From the NCBI GenBank assembly GCA_012517025.1, contig JAAYVT010000220.1, positions 1 through 13,955 on the forward strand: a DNA stretch of 13,955 nt, written 5' to 3'. The translations under genes were made by a program, and so were the position numbers. The DNA is from Phyllobacteriaceae bacterium (lineage in GTDB: Bacteria > Pseudomonadota > Alphaproteobacteria > Rhizobiales > Ancalomicrobiaceae). This document shows, one piece after another, positions 1 to 7,499 of the stretch; within the stretch, counting starts at the first letter, position 1; every line of letters begins with the position of its first letter. The notes under the pieces are model-generated. The model ran no database searches and was not told where the DNA came from. It was given only the letters and a program-made list of their open reading frames with translations.

Positions 1-1113
<1,113 letters not shown>

Positions 1114-1132
1114 ACCGAACCCCTCCAGAGGC

Positions 1133-1170
1133 GAAGAAGCCCCGCCGAGACGCCTCGGCGGGGCTTCTTC
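1133..1170. terminator. Bidirectional intrinsic terminator between purB and the aldolase
   Basis: A perfect 17-bp inverted repeat (1133-1149 with 1154-1170) closes a 4-base loop (1150-1153). The outer part of the stem is GAAGAAG/CTTCTTC, which supplies the pyrimidine-rich tail on either strand. It lies 20 bases after the purB stop and 26 bases beyond the stop of the convergent aldolase gene, so it probably serves both. Confidence 0.85.
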
Positions 1171-1195
1171 ATGTCCGGATCCCGTCCGAAGCCAC

Positions 1196-2020
1196 TCAAT
1201 AACCGTCGCTGATCTCGCCGACGTTCTCGACCTCGCGCGTCTCGGCGAGCATCGCCGCGATGCCGGTCTGGACGTAGCCGACGTCCCAGCCGACGGTGAC
1301 GAAGTCGAAGCCCATCCGCCGCAGCACGCCGGCCCGCGCCCCCGACCCGCCGAAGATGCCGGAGACCTTGCCCGCCGCCTTCGCCGAGGCGGCGATCCGC
1401 GCCAGCGGCGCATCGAGGAAGTCCGCCTCCGGCTCCACCTTCGCGCCGTCGGTCAGGGCGATGCACAGATCGTTCGGCCCGACGAACACCCCGTCGATGC
1501 CCTCCACAGCCAGGATTTCGTCGACCGCCGCCAGTCCCTCACGCGTCTCGATCATCGCGAAGGCGAGGGTGAAGCCGTCGGCGCCGGCGAGCCACTCCGC
1601 CGGGCTCGACATGCCGGCGAGCGCCATCGCCCGCCCCGGCCCCCACGACCGGCCGCCGCACGGCGGATATTTGACGAACTCGACGAACCGCCGGGCGTCG
1701 TCGGCACCGTCGATCATCGGCGCGATCACCCCGGCCGCGCCGACGTCGAGCGCCCGGCTGGCGGTCGCGAAGGCGCCGACCGGCACCCGCACCACCGTCG
1801 GCTTGCCCGCCGCCGCCGCCGTCGCCACCCCGGCGACCATCGCGCCGGCATCGAGGAAACCGTGCTGCATGTCGAGCACCACCGCGTCGAGCGGCGTGCG
1901 CGCCACCGCGTCGACGAAGGCGGTGTCGGTATGGCCGACCCAACCGGCGAACGCCCCCTCACCCGAGCGCAACCGCGCCGCCAGCGAAAATGCCGCACTG
2001 AGTTCACGCGCGCGAGACAT
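1196..2020 (-). CDS. HpcH/HpaI family class II aldolase
   Basis: This 274-residue protein fits the HpcH/HpaI aldolase / citrate-lyase beta family (TIM barrel, divalent-metal-dependent). These enzymes cleave or form C-C bonds between pyruvate (or a related enolate) and an aldehyde. The family features are visible: DMQHG at 50-54 (catalytic His53), RVP at 78-80 (carboxylate-binding Arg78), the Gly-rich stretch GAAGVIAPMI at 94-103, metal-ligand Glu158 in MIET, metal-ligand Asp184 in GPNDL, and GWDVG near the C-terminus. The ATG at 2020 is preceded by GAGGAG about 8 bases upstream. The physiological substrate cannot be read from the sequence: the family includes hydroxy-oxo-heptanedioate, 2-keto-3-deoxy-sugar and broad-specificity enzymes, and no catabolic partner gene is adjacent. 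It lies 79 bases downstream of the zeta gene on the same strand, with a hairpin between them, and is unrelated to its purine neighbours. Confidence 0.9.
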   Translation of the reverse strand: MSRARELSAAFSLAARLRSGEGAFAGWVGHTDTAFVDAVARTPLDAVVLDMQHGFLDAGAMVAGVATAAAAGKPTVVRVPVGAFATASRALDVGAAGVIAPMIDGADDARRFVEFVKYPPCGGRSWGPGRAMALAGMSSPAEWLAGADGFTLAFAMIETREGLAAVDEILAVEGIDGVFVGPNDLCIALTDGAKVEPEADFLDAPLARIAASAKAAGKVSGIFGGSGARAGVLRRMGFDFVTVGWDVGYVQTGIAAMLAETREVENVGEISDGY

Positions 2021-2046
2021 GGACGACTCCTCGTCGAAAACGCCGA

Positions 2047-2079
2047 GACGGCGCGCGAACCCGAGGCTCGCGCGCCGTC
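2047..2079 (-). terminator. Stem-loop after the zeta gene, probable terminator or attenuator
   Basis: A perfect 12-bp inverted repeat (2047-2058 with 2068-2079) has a 9-base loop. On the minus strand the stem is followed within about 10 bases by TTTT. It lies 21 bases past the zeta stop and just ahead of the aldolase ribosome binding site, so it could end the zeta transcript or damp read-through into the aldolase gene. Confidence 0.6.
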
Positions 2080-2099
2080 GAAAATCCTCGGATCCGGCT

Positions 2100-2423
2100 T
2101 CAGCCCTGCGCTTTGACCTGATCGATCGCCGTCGCCATCAGCTCGTCCATGGTGCGGCGAATCTGGTGTTCCGACTGCGCCACGCCGGCCGCGGTGAGAT
2201 CGGCCAGCACCTTGGCGATCACGTCGGCGTCACCGCCCTCGGCCAGATCCGCCTCCACGACGGTCTTGGCGTAGGCCGCCGCCGCGTCGCCGGAAATCCC
2301 CATCTTCTCGGCAGCCCACAGCCCAAGGAGCTTGTTGCGCCGCGCGGTTGCCTTGAACTGAAGCTCTTCGTCGTGAGCGTACTTCTGTTCGAAGGCTTCT
2401 TCACGCTTGTCGAAGGTGGTCAT
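2100..2423 (-). CDS. F1-ATPase inhibitor zeta subunit (DUF1476 family)
   Basis: This 107-residue helical, charged protein matches the DUF1476 family. In Paracoccus denitrificans the family member is known as the zeta subunit, which blocks ATP hydrolysis by the F1Fo-ATP synthase so that the enzyme works in the synthesis direction. Diagnostic stretches are MTTFDKREEAFEQKYAHDEE at the N-terminus (the inhibitory segment in studied homologues), ARRNKLLGLWAAEKMG at 27-42, and SEHQIRRTMDEL at 84-95 near the C-terminus. Length is typical (about 105). The frame is open well upstream, but the start is placed at 2423 because the N-terminus then matches the family and AGGAG lies about 9 bases before it. 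It is transcribed away from purC from a shared intergenic region, a neighbourhood common in this bacterial order. Family assignment is firm. Inhibitory activity in this species is inferred. Confidence 0.92.
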   Translation of the reverse strand: MTTFDKREEAFEQKYAHDEELQFKATARRNKLLGLWAAEKMGISGDAAAAYAKTVVEADLAEGGDADVIAKVLADLTAAGVAQSEHQIRRTMDELMATAIDQVKAQG

Positions 2424-2483
2424 GTCTTCGATTCTCCTGGAAAACCGCGCCGGGATCCTATATGGGATCGACGATCGGCAGAT

Positions 2484-2512
2484 TAGATAGCCTCCGGCGA
2501 CGCTCAAATCAA
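2484..2512 (-). promoter_or_regulatory. Predicted sigma-70 promoter for the zeta gene
   Basis: Read on the minus strand, TTGATT (2507-2512) and TATCTA (2484-2489) are separated by exactly 17 bases. The predicted transcript would start near 2477 and have a leader of about 54 bases. This is a pattern match by eye only. Confidence 0.45.
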
Positions 2513-2571
2513 CGCGACGTTCGACCGATCGACGGATGCGAGCGGCACGCAGGGGCTTTCTTTCGTCCACA

Positions 2572-2600
2572 TTGAGATGGGACGGCGTTTCGGCTAGGGT
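2572..2600 (+). promoter_or_regulatory. Predicted sigma-70 promoter for purC
   Basis: TTGAGA (2572-2577) and TAGGGT (2595-2600) are spaced by 17 bases, which fits a housekeeping promoter in alphaproteobacteria. Transcription would begin near 2607, giving a long leader of about 230 bases before purC that begins almost directly with a large stem-loop. Confidence 0.5.
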
Positions 2601-2612
2601 GCCCGCGAGAAG

Positions 2613-2657
2613 CGCGCGGGTGCGAGAGGCGATTCCCAACCTCTCACGACCCGCGCG
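2613..2657 (+). promoter_or_regulatory. Two-part stem-loop in the purC leader
   Basis: A perfect 9-bp outer stem (2613-2621 with 2649-2657) and a perfect 6-bp inner stem (2624-2629, GAGAGG, with 2640-2645, CCTCTC) are joined by a small internal loop and capped by a 10-base loop. It lies a few bases after the predicted purC transcription start. There is no clean T-run afterwards (TCGTTCTTCC follows), so it is a structured leader rather than a certain terminator. Confidence 0.5.
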
Positions 2658-2674
2658 TCGTTCTTCCACGCGGC

Positions 2675-2703
2675 CTCGTGTCGGTGACGACACGAGAAGG
2701 AGG
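2675..2703 (+). promoter_or_regulatory. Second leader hairpin abutting an orphan Shine-Dalgarno
   Basis: A perfect 8-bp stem CTCGTGTC/GACACGAG (2675-2682 with 2689-2696) has a 6-base loop. AAGGAGG (2697-2703), a near-perfect anti-16S sequence, follows directly but no ATG, GTG or TTG lies at a usable distance. The codon at the right spacing is ATC at 2709, in the purC frame and with no stop before the purC ATG codons. It could be a ribosome standby site, or a non-standard start. Confidence 0.45.
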
Positions 2704-2837
2704 GAGCGATCGCCGTCCTTTTCGTCGTCGGGCTCGCCCGCGACGGAACGTCGTCGCCGCCGGGATTCGTCCCGCGCCGGCTGCCACCGGAGGCCTTCGG
2801 CCCAATGGATTTCCTCACCAAGTCACGGTACGTACCC

Positions 2838-3623
2838 ATGAATCGTCGGCGTCGCATCTACGAAGGCAAGGCCAAGATCCTTTACGAGGGCCCCGAACCC
2901 GGCACGCTCATCCAGCACTTCAAGGACGATGCGACCGCGTTCAACGCCAAGAAGCACGCCATCATCGACGGCAAGGGCGTCCTCAACAACCGCATCTCCG
3001 AGTTCATCTTCAACCAGCTGAACGCTCTGGGGGTGCCGACGCACTTCATCAAGCGGCTCAACATGCGCGAGCAGTTGATCCGCGAGGTCGAGATCATCCC
3101 GCTCGAGGTCGTCGTGCGCAACGTCTCGGCCGGCTCGCTGGCGACCCGCCTCGGCATCCCCGAGGGCACCCAGCTGCCGCGCTCGATCATCGAGTTCTAT
3201 TACAAGAACGACGAGCTCAACGACCCGATGGTGTCGGAGGAGCACATCACGGCATTCGGATGGGCGAGCCCGCAGGACATCGACGACGTCATGGCGCTGG
3301 CCATCCGCGTCAACGACTTCCTCTCCGGCCTGTTCCTCGGCGTCGGCATCCGCCTCGTCGACTTCAAGCTGGAGTTCGGCCGGCTGTGGGAAGGCGACAT
3401 GATGCGGATCGTGCTCGCCGACGAGATCTCGCCCGACAACTGCCGTCTGTGGGACCAGTCGACCGGCGACAAGCTCGACAAGGACCGCTTCCGCCGCGAC
3501 CTCGGCGGCATGCTCGAGGCCTATCAGGAAGTCGCCCGTCGCCTCGGCATCCTCAACGACAACGCGGGCCCGGCCGCCACCACCCCGGCCCCGGCGGCGG
3601 CGCCCTCCTCCACCGAGGAGTGA
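2838..3623 (+). CDS. purC: SAICAR synthetase (phosphoribosylaminoimidazole-succinocarboxamide synthase)
   Basis: PurC joins aspartate to CAIR using ATP to give SAICAR, the substrate of PurB, in the cytoplasm. The protein opens with RRRRIYEGKAKILYEG (residues 3-18), the nucleotide-binding N-terminal sheet of this family. The two family signatures are IPLEVVVRNVSAGS (87-100) and LVDFKLEFG (173-181). The start at 2838 gives the family-typical N-terminus and 261 residues. An in-frame ATG at 2805 adds 11 residues and has GGAGG at 2789-2793, while 2838 has no clear ribosome binding site, so 2805 remains possible. The C-terminus carries a low-complexity Ala/Pro/Thr tail of about 20 residues (from residue 242) beyond the core. 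The gene has its own predicted promoter and is followed by a terminator, so it may be partly uncoupled from purSQL. Confidence 0.96.
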   Translation: MNRRRRIYEGKAKILYEGPEPGTLIQHFKDDATAFNAKKHAIIDGKGVLNNRISEFIFNQLNALGVPTHFIKRLNMREQLIREVEIIPLEVVVRNVSAGSLATRLGIPEGTQLPRSIIEFYYKNDELNDPMVSEEHITAFGWASPQDIDDVMALAIRVNDFLSGLFLGVGIRLVDFKLEFGRLWEGDMMRIVLADEISPDNCRLWDQSTGDKLDKDRFRRDLGGMLEAYQEVARRLGILNDNAGPAATTPAPAAAPSSTEE

Positions 3624-3648
3624 GACCCGCGGCGACGCGAAGCATTCG

Positions 3649-3686
3649 GAAGAGCCGGCGTCCACCGACGTCGGCTCTTCGCGTTT
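3649..3686 (+). terminator. Intrinsic terminator after purC
   Basis: A 14-bp stem (3649-3662 with 3667-3680; 13 Watson-Crick pairs and one G-U) has a 4-base loop CACC and is followed by GCGTTTC. It starts 25 bases after the purC stop. A weaker second hairpin (8-bp stem, 3693-3700 with 3710-3717) follows. It suggests that purC and purSQL are at least partly separate transcripts. Confidence 0.75.
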
Positions 3687-3725
3687 CAGCAAGCCCGCCG
3701 CACCGCCGTCGGCGGGCGGAAAACC

Positions 3726-3753
3726 TTGCCCCACCCGGCGCCCCGTGCTACGC
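3726..3753 (+). promoter_or_regulatory. Possible weak promoter for purS-purQ-purL
   Basis: TTGCCC (3726-3731) and CTACGC (3748-3753) are separated by 16 bases, just downstream of the purC terminator and about 100 bases before purS. The match is weak. It is listed because purSQL needs a transcription start if the preceding terminator is efficient. Confidence 0.25.
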
Positions 3754-3849
3754 GCGAGCCCGAGATCGACGTCGCCGGCGGGTTCCCCGAGTCCCCGACC
3801 GGCCTTCCGTCGTTGCCCCTCCACCGCGTCCCGAGCGAGGATCGTCGCC

Positions 3850-4089
3850 ATGAAAGCCCGCGTCACCGTCACCTTGAAGAACGGCGTTCTCGATCCCCAG
3901 GGCAAGGCCATCCAGGGCGCGTTGAAGAGCCTCGGCTTTTCCGGGATCGAGGACGTCCGCCAGGGCAAGCTGATCGAGCTCGAGCTCGCCGGCACCGATC
4001 GCGCCCAGGCCGAGGCGGAGCTGACCGACATGTGCGAGAAGCTGCTCGCCAACACCGTCATCGAGAACTACCGGATCGAGCTGATCTGA
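3850..4089 (+). CDS. purS: FGAM synthase subunit PurS
   Basis: PurS is the small structural subunit of the three-part phosphoribosylformylglycinamidine synthase. It bridges PurQ and PurL and is needed for ammonia transfer between them. At 79 residues the length is typical. The family pattern is visible: KARVTVTLKNGVLDPQGKAI at 2-21, then LKSLGF, then VRQGKLIELEL, ending in LLANTVIENYRIELI. The ATG at 3850 follows GCGAGGA by about 9 bases and gives the family N-terminus MKARVTVTLK; the open frame to 3745 is a by-product of GC-rich sequence. purQ begins 65 bases downstream on the same strand. Its presence fits the short form of PurL encoded further along, which cannot work alone. Confidence 0.95.
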   Translation: MKARVTVTLKNGVLDPQGKAIQGALKSLGFSGIEDVRQGKLIELELAGTDRAQAEAELTDMCEKLLANTVIENYRIELI

Positions 4090-4154
4090 CGGCTCTCCGC
4101 CGCCGATCCCTCCTCCCCTTTCGAGGCGCCGTCGCGCCGGACAGGAAAGAGCCC

Positions 4155-4844
4155 ATGAAAGCCGCCGTTCTCGTCTTTCCCGGCATCAATCGCGAACGCG
4201 ACATGGCCCGCGCCTTCGAAGAGGTGACCGGCGAGAAGCCCGCCATGGTCTGGCACACCGAGACCGAGCTGCCCGCCGGCGTCGACGTCGTCGCCGTCCC
4301 CGGCGGCTTCTCCTACGGCGATTATCTGCGCTGCGGCGCCATCGCCGGCCGCTCGCCGATCATCGCGGCGGTGCGTCGCCACGCCGAGCGCGGCGGCTAC
4401 GTCCTCGGCGTCTGCAACGGCTTCCAGATCCTGACCGAGACCGGCCTTCTCCCCGGCGCGCTGATGCGCAACGCCTCGCTGCGCTTCGTCTGCAAGGAGA
4501 TCCGTCTCCGCGTCGACAACGCCGCCACCGCCTTCACCTCGGCCTATGCCGCCGGACAGGTGATCCGCTGCCCGATCGCCCACGGCGAAGGCAACTTCTT
4601 CGCCGATCCGGAGACGCTGGCGCGCCTCGAGGGCGACGGCCGGGTGGTGTTCCGCTATTGCGACGCCGACGGCCAGGTGAGCGAGGCGGCCAACCCCAAC
4701 GGCTCGATCCACGGCATCGCCGGCATCGTCGACGAGACCGGCCGCGTCCTCGGCATGATGCCGCATCCCGAGAACCTGATCGAGGCGCTGCAGGGCGGCA
4801 TCGACGGCCGCGGCCTGTTCGAGAGCCTCGCCAAGGTCGCCTGA
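4155..4844 (+). CDS. purQ: FGAM synthase glutaminase subunit PurQ
   Basis: PurQ is a class I glutamine amidotransferase that hydrolyses glutamine and passes ammonia to PurL for FGAR-to-FGAM conversion. At 229 residues it is of normal length. The nucleophile is Cys87 in GVCNGFQIL, and the triad partners are His204 and Glu206 in MPHPEN. The N-terminus (AAVLVFPGINRERDM, 3-17) is the alphaproteobacterial variant of the usual FPGSNCDRD motif, and GGFSYGDYLRCGAIA (50-64) is the oxyanion/substrate region. AGGAAAG before the ATG serves as ribosome binding site. It lies between purS and purL in the same direction with short gaps (65 and 59 bases), so the three are almost certainly co-transcribed. Confidence 0.97.
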   Translation: MKAAVLVFPGINRERDMARAFEEVTGEKPAMVWHTETELPAGVDVVAVPGGFSYGDYLRCGAIAGRSPIIAAVRRHAERGGYVLGVCNGFQILTETGLLPGALMRNASLRFVCKEIRLRVDNAATAFTSAYAAGQVIRCPIAHGEGNFFADPETLARLEGDGRVVFRYCDADGQVSEAANPNGSIHGIAGIVDETGRVLGMMPHPENLIEALQGGIDGRGLFESLAKVA

Positions 4845-4903
4845 GCGACCCCGCCGATCCTTTGTTTCGCGCTTGCCGGCGCCAGCCTCGAGAAGGCGAC
4901 CCC

Positions 4904-7123
4904 ATGATCCCGAACGACATCGCCATCACCCCCGAGATGATCAAGGACCACGGCCTCAAGCCGGACGAGTATCAGCGCATCCTCGATCTGATCGGCCGCG
5001 AGCCGACGATCACCGAGCTCGGCATCTTCTCGGCGATGTGGAACGAGCACTGTTCCTACAAGTCCTCGAAGAAGTGGCTGAAGAAGCTGCCGACCAAGGG
5101 CGCCCGCGTGCTCATCGGCCCCGGCGAGAACGCCGGCGTGGTCGACATCGGCGACGGTCAGGCGGTGGTCTTCAAGATGGAGAGCCACAATCACCCCTCC
5201 TACATCGAGCCCTATCAGGGCGCGACGACGGGTGTCGGCGGCATCCTGCGCGACGTCTTCACCATGGGTGCCCGCCCGATCGCGGCGATGAATGCGCTGC
5301 GCTTCGGCGAGCCGGACCATCCCAAGACCCGCCACGTCGTCTCCGGCGTGGTCGCCGGCGTCGGCGGCTACGGCAACTCCTTCGGCGTGCCGACCGTCGG
5401 CGGTGAGGTCGAGTTCCACCCCCGCTACAACGGCAACTGTCTGGTCAACGCCTTCGCCGCCGGCCTTCTGAAGTCCGACGAGATCTTCCTGTCGGAAGCC
5501 AAGGGCGTCGGCATGCCGGTGGTCTACCTCGGCTCCAAGACCGGTCGCGACGGCATGGGCGGCGCCACCATGGCCTCGGCCGAATTCGACGACAACAGCC
5601 ACGAGAAGCGCCCGACCGTGCAGGTCGGCGACCCCTTCTCCGAGAAGCTGCTGCTCGAGGCCTCGCTGGAACTGATGGCGTCGGGCTCCGTCATCGCCAT
5701 CCAGGACATGGGCGCGGCCGGCCTCACCTGCTCGGCGGTCGAGATGGGCGCCAAGGGCAACCTCGGCCTGACCCTCGACCTCGACAAGGTGCCGACCCGC
5801 GAGCCGGGCATGACCGCCTACGAGATGATGCTGTCGGAGAGCCAGGAGCGCATGCTGATGGTGCTCCATCCGCATCTCGAGGCCCAGGCGGAAGCGATCT
5901 TCCGCAAGTGGGACCTCGACTTCGCGGTCTGCGGCGAGACCACCGACACGCTGCGCTTCGTGGTCAAGCACCACGGCGAGGTGATGGCCGATCTGCCGAT
6001 CAAGGATCTCGGCGATCAGGCCCCCGAATACGATCGGCCGTGGGTCGAGCCGGCGGTCCAGCCGGTGCTGCCGGTCTCCGAGGTTCCCGCGCCGCAAGAC
6101 TATGCGAAGGCGCTGCTCGATCTCCTCGGCAGCCCGAACCTCTCCTCGCGCCGCTGGGTGTGGGAGCAGTACGACCACCTGATCCAGGGCAACACCGTGC
6201 AGCGCCCCGGCGGCGACGCGGCGGTGGTGCGGGTCGAGCGGCCGAACGGCGGCATTGCAAAGGGTCTCGGCTTCACCTGCGACGTCACGCCCCGCTACGT
6301 CGAGGCGAACCCGCGCGAGGGCGGCAAACAGGCGATCGCGGAGACGTGGCGCAATCTCAACGCCGTCGGCGCCCTGCCGATCGCGGTGACCGACAACCTC
6401 AACTTCGGCAACCCCGAGCGGCCGGAGATCATGGGCCAGTTCGTCCGCGCCTTGGAAGGCATCGGCGAGGCCTGCATCGCCCTCGACATGCCGATCGTCT
6501 CCGGCAACGTGTCGCTCTACAACGAGACCAACGGCGTCGCCATCCTGCCGACCCCGACCATCGGCGCCGTCGGCCTGATGGACGACGTGACGAAGACCGT
6601 CGGCGTCGCCTTCGCAGGTGACGAGGACGTGATCCTGCTGGTCGGCGACACCACCGGCTGGATGGGCCAGTCGTCCTACCTCTACGAGCTCCACGGCCGC
6701 GAAGAAGGCGCTCCGCCGCCGGTCGATCTCGCGGTGGAGAAGAAGAACGGCAACTTCGTCCGCGAGGCGGTGATCGCCGGCCGGCTCACCGCCGCCCACG
6801 ATCTTTCGACCGGCGGCCTCCTCGTCGCCCTCGCCGAGATGGCGATGGCCGGCGGCAAGGGCGCGCGGTTGATGCTTCCGGAGACCGACGTGCCGACGCA
6901 CGCCTTCCTGTTCGGCGAGGATCAGGCCCGCTACGTCGTCACCGTGAAGCCGGACGAGGCCTCGCGTCTGATCGTCGACGCCGCCATGGCCGGCGTGCCG
7001 GTCACCGCGATCGGCGCGGTCGGCGCGAGCGATCTGGTGATCCCCGGCCTCTTGACGGTCGCCGTCGCCGACCTACGTCGTCGGCACGAATCTTGGATGC
7101 CGTCCTACATGAGCGCCGCCTGA
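4904..7123 (+). CDS. purL: FGAM synthase synthetase subunit PurL (short form)
   Basis: PurL uses ATP and ammonia from PurQ to convert FGAR to FGAM, the fourth step of purine synthesis. At 739 residues this is the small PurL type that needs PurS and PurQ, not the ~1300-residue fused enzyme of gammaproteobacteria. Catalytic His49 lies in WNEHCSYK (46-53). MESHNHPS (92-99) carries the metal and substrate residues, followed by GATTGVGGILRD (107-118) and the duplicated AIRS-like ATP-binding halves. FGVPTVGGEVEF and the QDMGAAGLTCS stretch are well conserved, as is VSGNVSLYNE in the second half. The ATG at 4904 has AGAAGG about 7 bases upstream. No terminator is seen between purL and bolA, though a stable stem-loop lies there. 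The long open frame on the opposite strand is a composition artefact. Confidence 0.97.
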   Translation: MIPNDIAITPEMIKDHGLKPDEYQRILDLIGREPTITELGIFSAMWNEHCSYKSSKKWLKKLPTKGARVLIGPGENAGVVDIGDGQAVVFKMESHNHPSYIEPYQGATTGVGGILRDVFTMGARPIAAMNALRFGEPDHPKTRHVVSGVVAGVGGYGNSFGVPTVGGEVEFHPRYNGNCLVNAFAAGLLKSDEIFLSEAKGVGMPVVYLGSKTGRDGMGGATMASAEFDDNSHEKRPTVQVGDPFSEKLLLEASLELMASGSVIAIQDMGAAGLTCSAVEMGAKGNLGLTLDLDKVPTREPGMTAYEMMLSESQERMLMVLHPHLEAQAEAIFRKWDLDFAVCGETTDTLRFVVKHHGEVMADLPIKDLGDQAPEYDRPWVEPAVQPVLPVSEVPAPQDYAKALLDLLGSPNLSSRRWVWEQYDHLIQGNTVQRPGGDAAVVRVERPNGGIAKGLGFTCDVTPRYVEANPREGGKQAIAETWRNLNAVGALPIAVTDNLNFGNPERPEIMGQFVRALEGIGEACIALDMPIVSGNVSLYNETNGVAILPTPTIGAVGLMDDVTKTVGVAFAGDEDVILLVGDTTGWMGQSSYLYELHGREEGAPPPVDLAVEKKNGNFVREAVIAGRLTAAHDLSTGGLLVALAEMAMAGGKGARLMLPETDVPTHAFLFGEDQARYVVTVKPDEASRLIVDAAMAGVPVTAIGAVGASDLVIPGLLTVAVADLRRRHESWMPSYMSAA

Positions 7124-7157
7124 TCGGCGGCGCGACCGAGCGGCACGACGAAGCGTG

Positions 7158-7186
7158 GGCTTTGCGACGACGAGCGTCGCGAAGCC
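7158..7186 (+). promoter_or_regulatory. Intercistronic stem-loop between purL and bolA
   Basis: An 11-bp stem (7158-7168 with 7176-7186; ten Watson-Crick pairs and one U-G) has a 7-base loop and sits in the 85-base purL-bolA gap just before the bolA ribosome binding site. There is no T-run, so it is more likely an mRNA stability or processing element, or a partial attenuator, than a terminator. Confidence 0.4.
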
Positions 7187-7208
7187 GCCGAGAGGGAGAC
7201 CGACGTCC

Positions 7209-7442
7209 ATGGCGATGACCGCCCCCGAAATCGAGAAGTTGATTCTGGCCGCCTTCCCGGCCGCGAAGGTCACCATCACCGATCTGGCCGGCGACGGCGA
7301 TCACTGGGCGGCGGAGATCGTCGCCCCCGAGTTCGCCGGCAAGTCGCGGGTGCAGCAGCACCAGCTGGTCAACGCGGCGCTGAAGGAGGCCCTCGCCGGG
7401 CCGTTGCACGCTCTCTCCTTGACCACGCGGGCGCCCGCGTGA
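7209..7442 (+). CDS. BolA family protein (BolA2/IbaG-like)
   Basis: BolA proteins bind monothiol glutaredoxins and form [2Fe-2S]-bridged heterodimers that sense or deliver iron-sulfur clusters. This 77-residue protein has the compact class II KH-like fold pattern: EIEKLILAAFPAAKVTITDL at 7-26, HWAAEIVAPEFAGKSRVQQH at 32-51, and a closing LHALSLTT at 66-73. His51, in the RVQQH motif, is the conserved His of the family. The short length and GDGDHW loop resemble the BolA2/IbaG branch more than classical E. coli BolA. GAGAGGGAG lies upstream of the ATG; a second ATG two codons later is also possible. The next gene, 57 bases on, encodes the CGFS glutaredoxin partner, which strongly supports the assignment. 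Confidence 0.93.
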   Translation: MAMTAPEIEKLILAAFPAAKVTITDLAGDGDHWAAEIVAPEFAGKSRVQQHQLVNAALKEALAGPLHALSLTTRAPA

Positions 7443-7499
7443 TCCTCTGATCCCCTCCCCCCGCGGGCCTTGACCCCGCTTGCCGGAAAGGAACCACAG

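Larger units (their letters stand above)
2424..2837. other. Divergent zeta/purC intergenic region (414 bases)
   Basis: No convincing gene is seen here. The region holds a predicted promoter in each direction (minus 2484-2512, plus 2572-2600), two strong stem-loops in the predicted purC leader (2613-2657 and 2675-2696), an orphan Shine-Dalgarno-like AAGGAGG at 2697-2703, and the palindrome GCGATCGC at 2706-2713. Frames that run through it extend from real genes or are typical of high-GC DNA. Confidence 0.7.

Noticed and set aside
2706..2713. GCGATCGC palindrome as a phage or plasmid site
   Set aside because: An eight-base palindrome in GC-rich DNA is expected by chance, and no mobile-element genes or repeats flank it.
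2823..4061. 412-residue minus-strand frame across purC and purS
   Set aside because: It is antisense to two firmly identified genes and crosses a terminator and an intergenic gap, with no recognisable domains.
4655..6901. 748-residue open frame on the minus strand opposite purL
   Set aside because: It is an antisense shadow: in high-GC DNA the strand opposite a conserved gene is often stop-free. Its translation is rich in His, Arg, Asp and Val repeats with no family resemblance, while purL on the plus strand is certain.
7470..7475. TTGACC as a -35 box for a separate grxD promoter
   Set aside because: There is not enough room for a -10 box and ribosome binding site before the ATG at 7500, and no terminator precedes it, so grxD is probably read from upstream.
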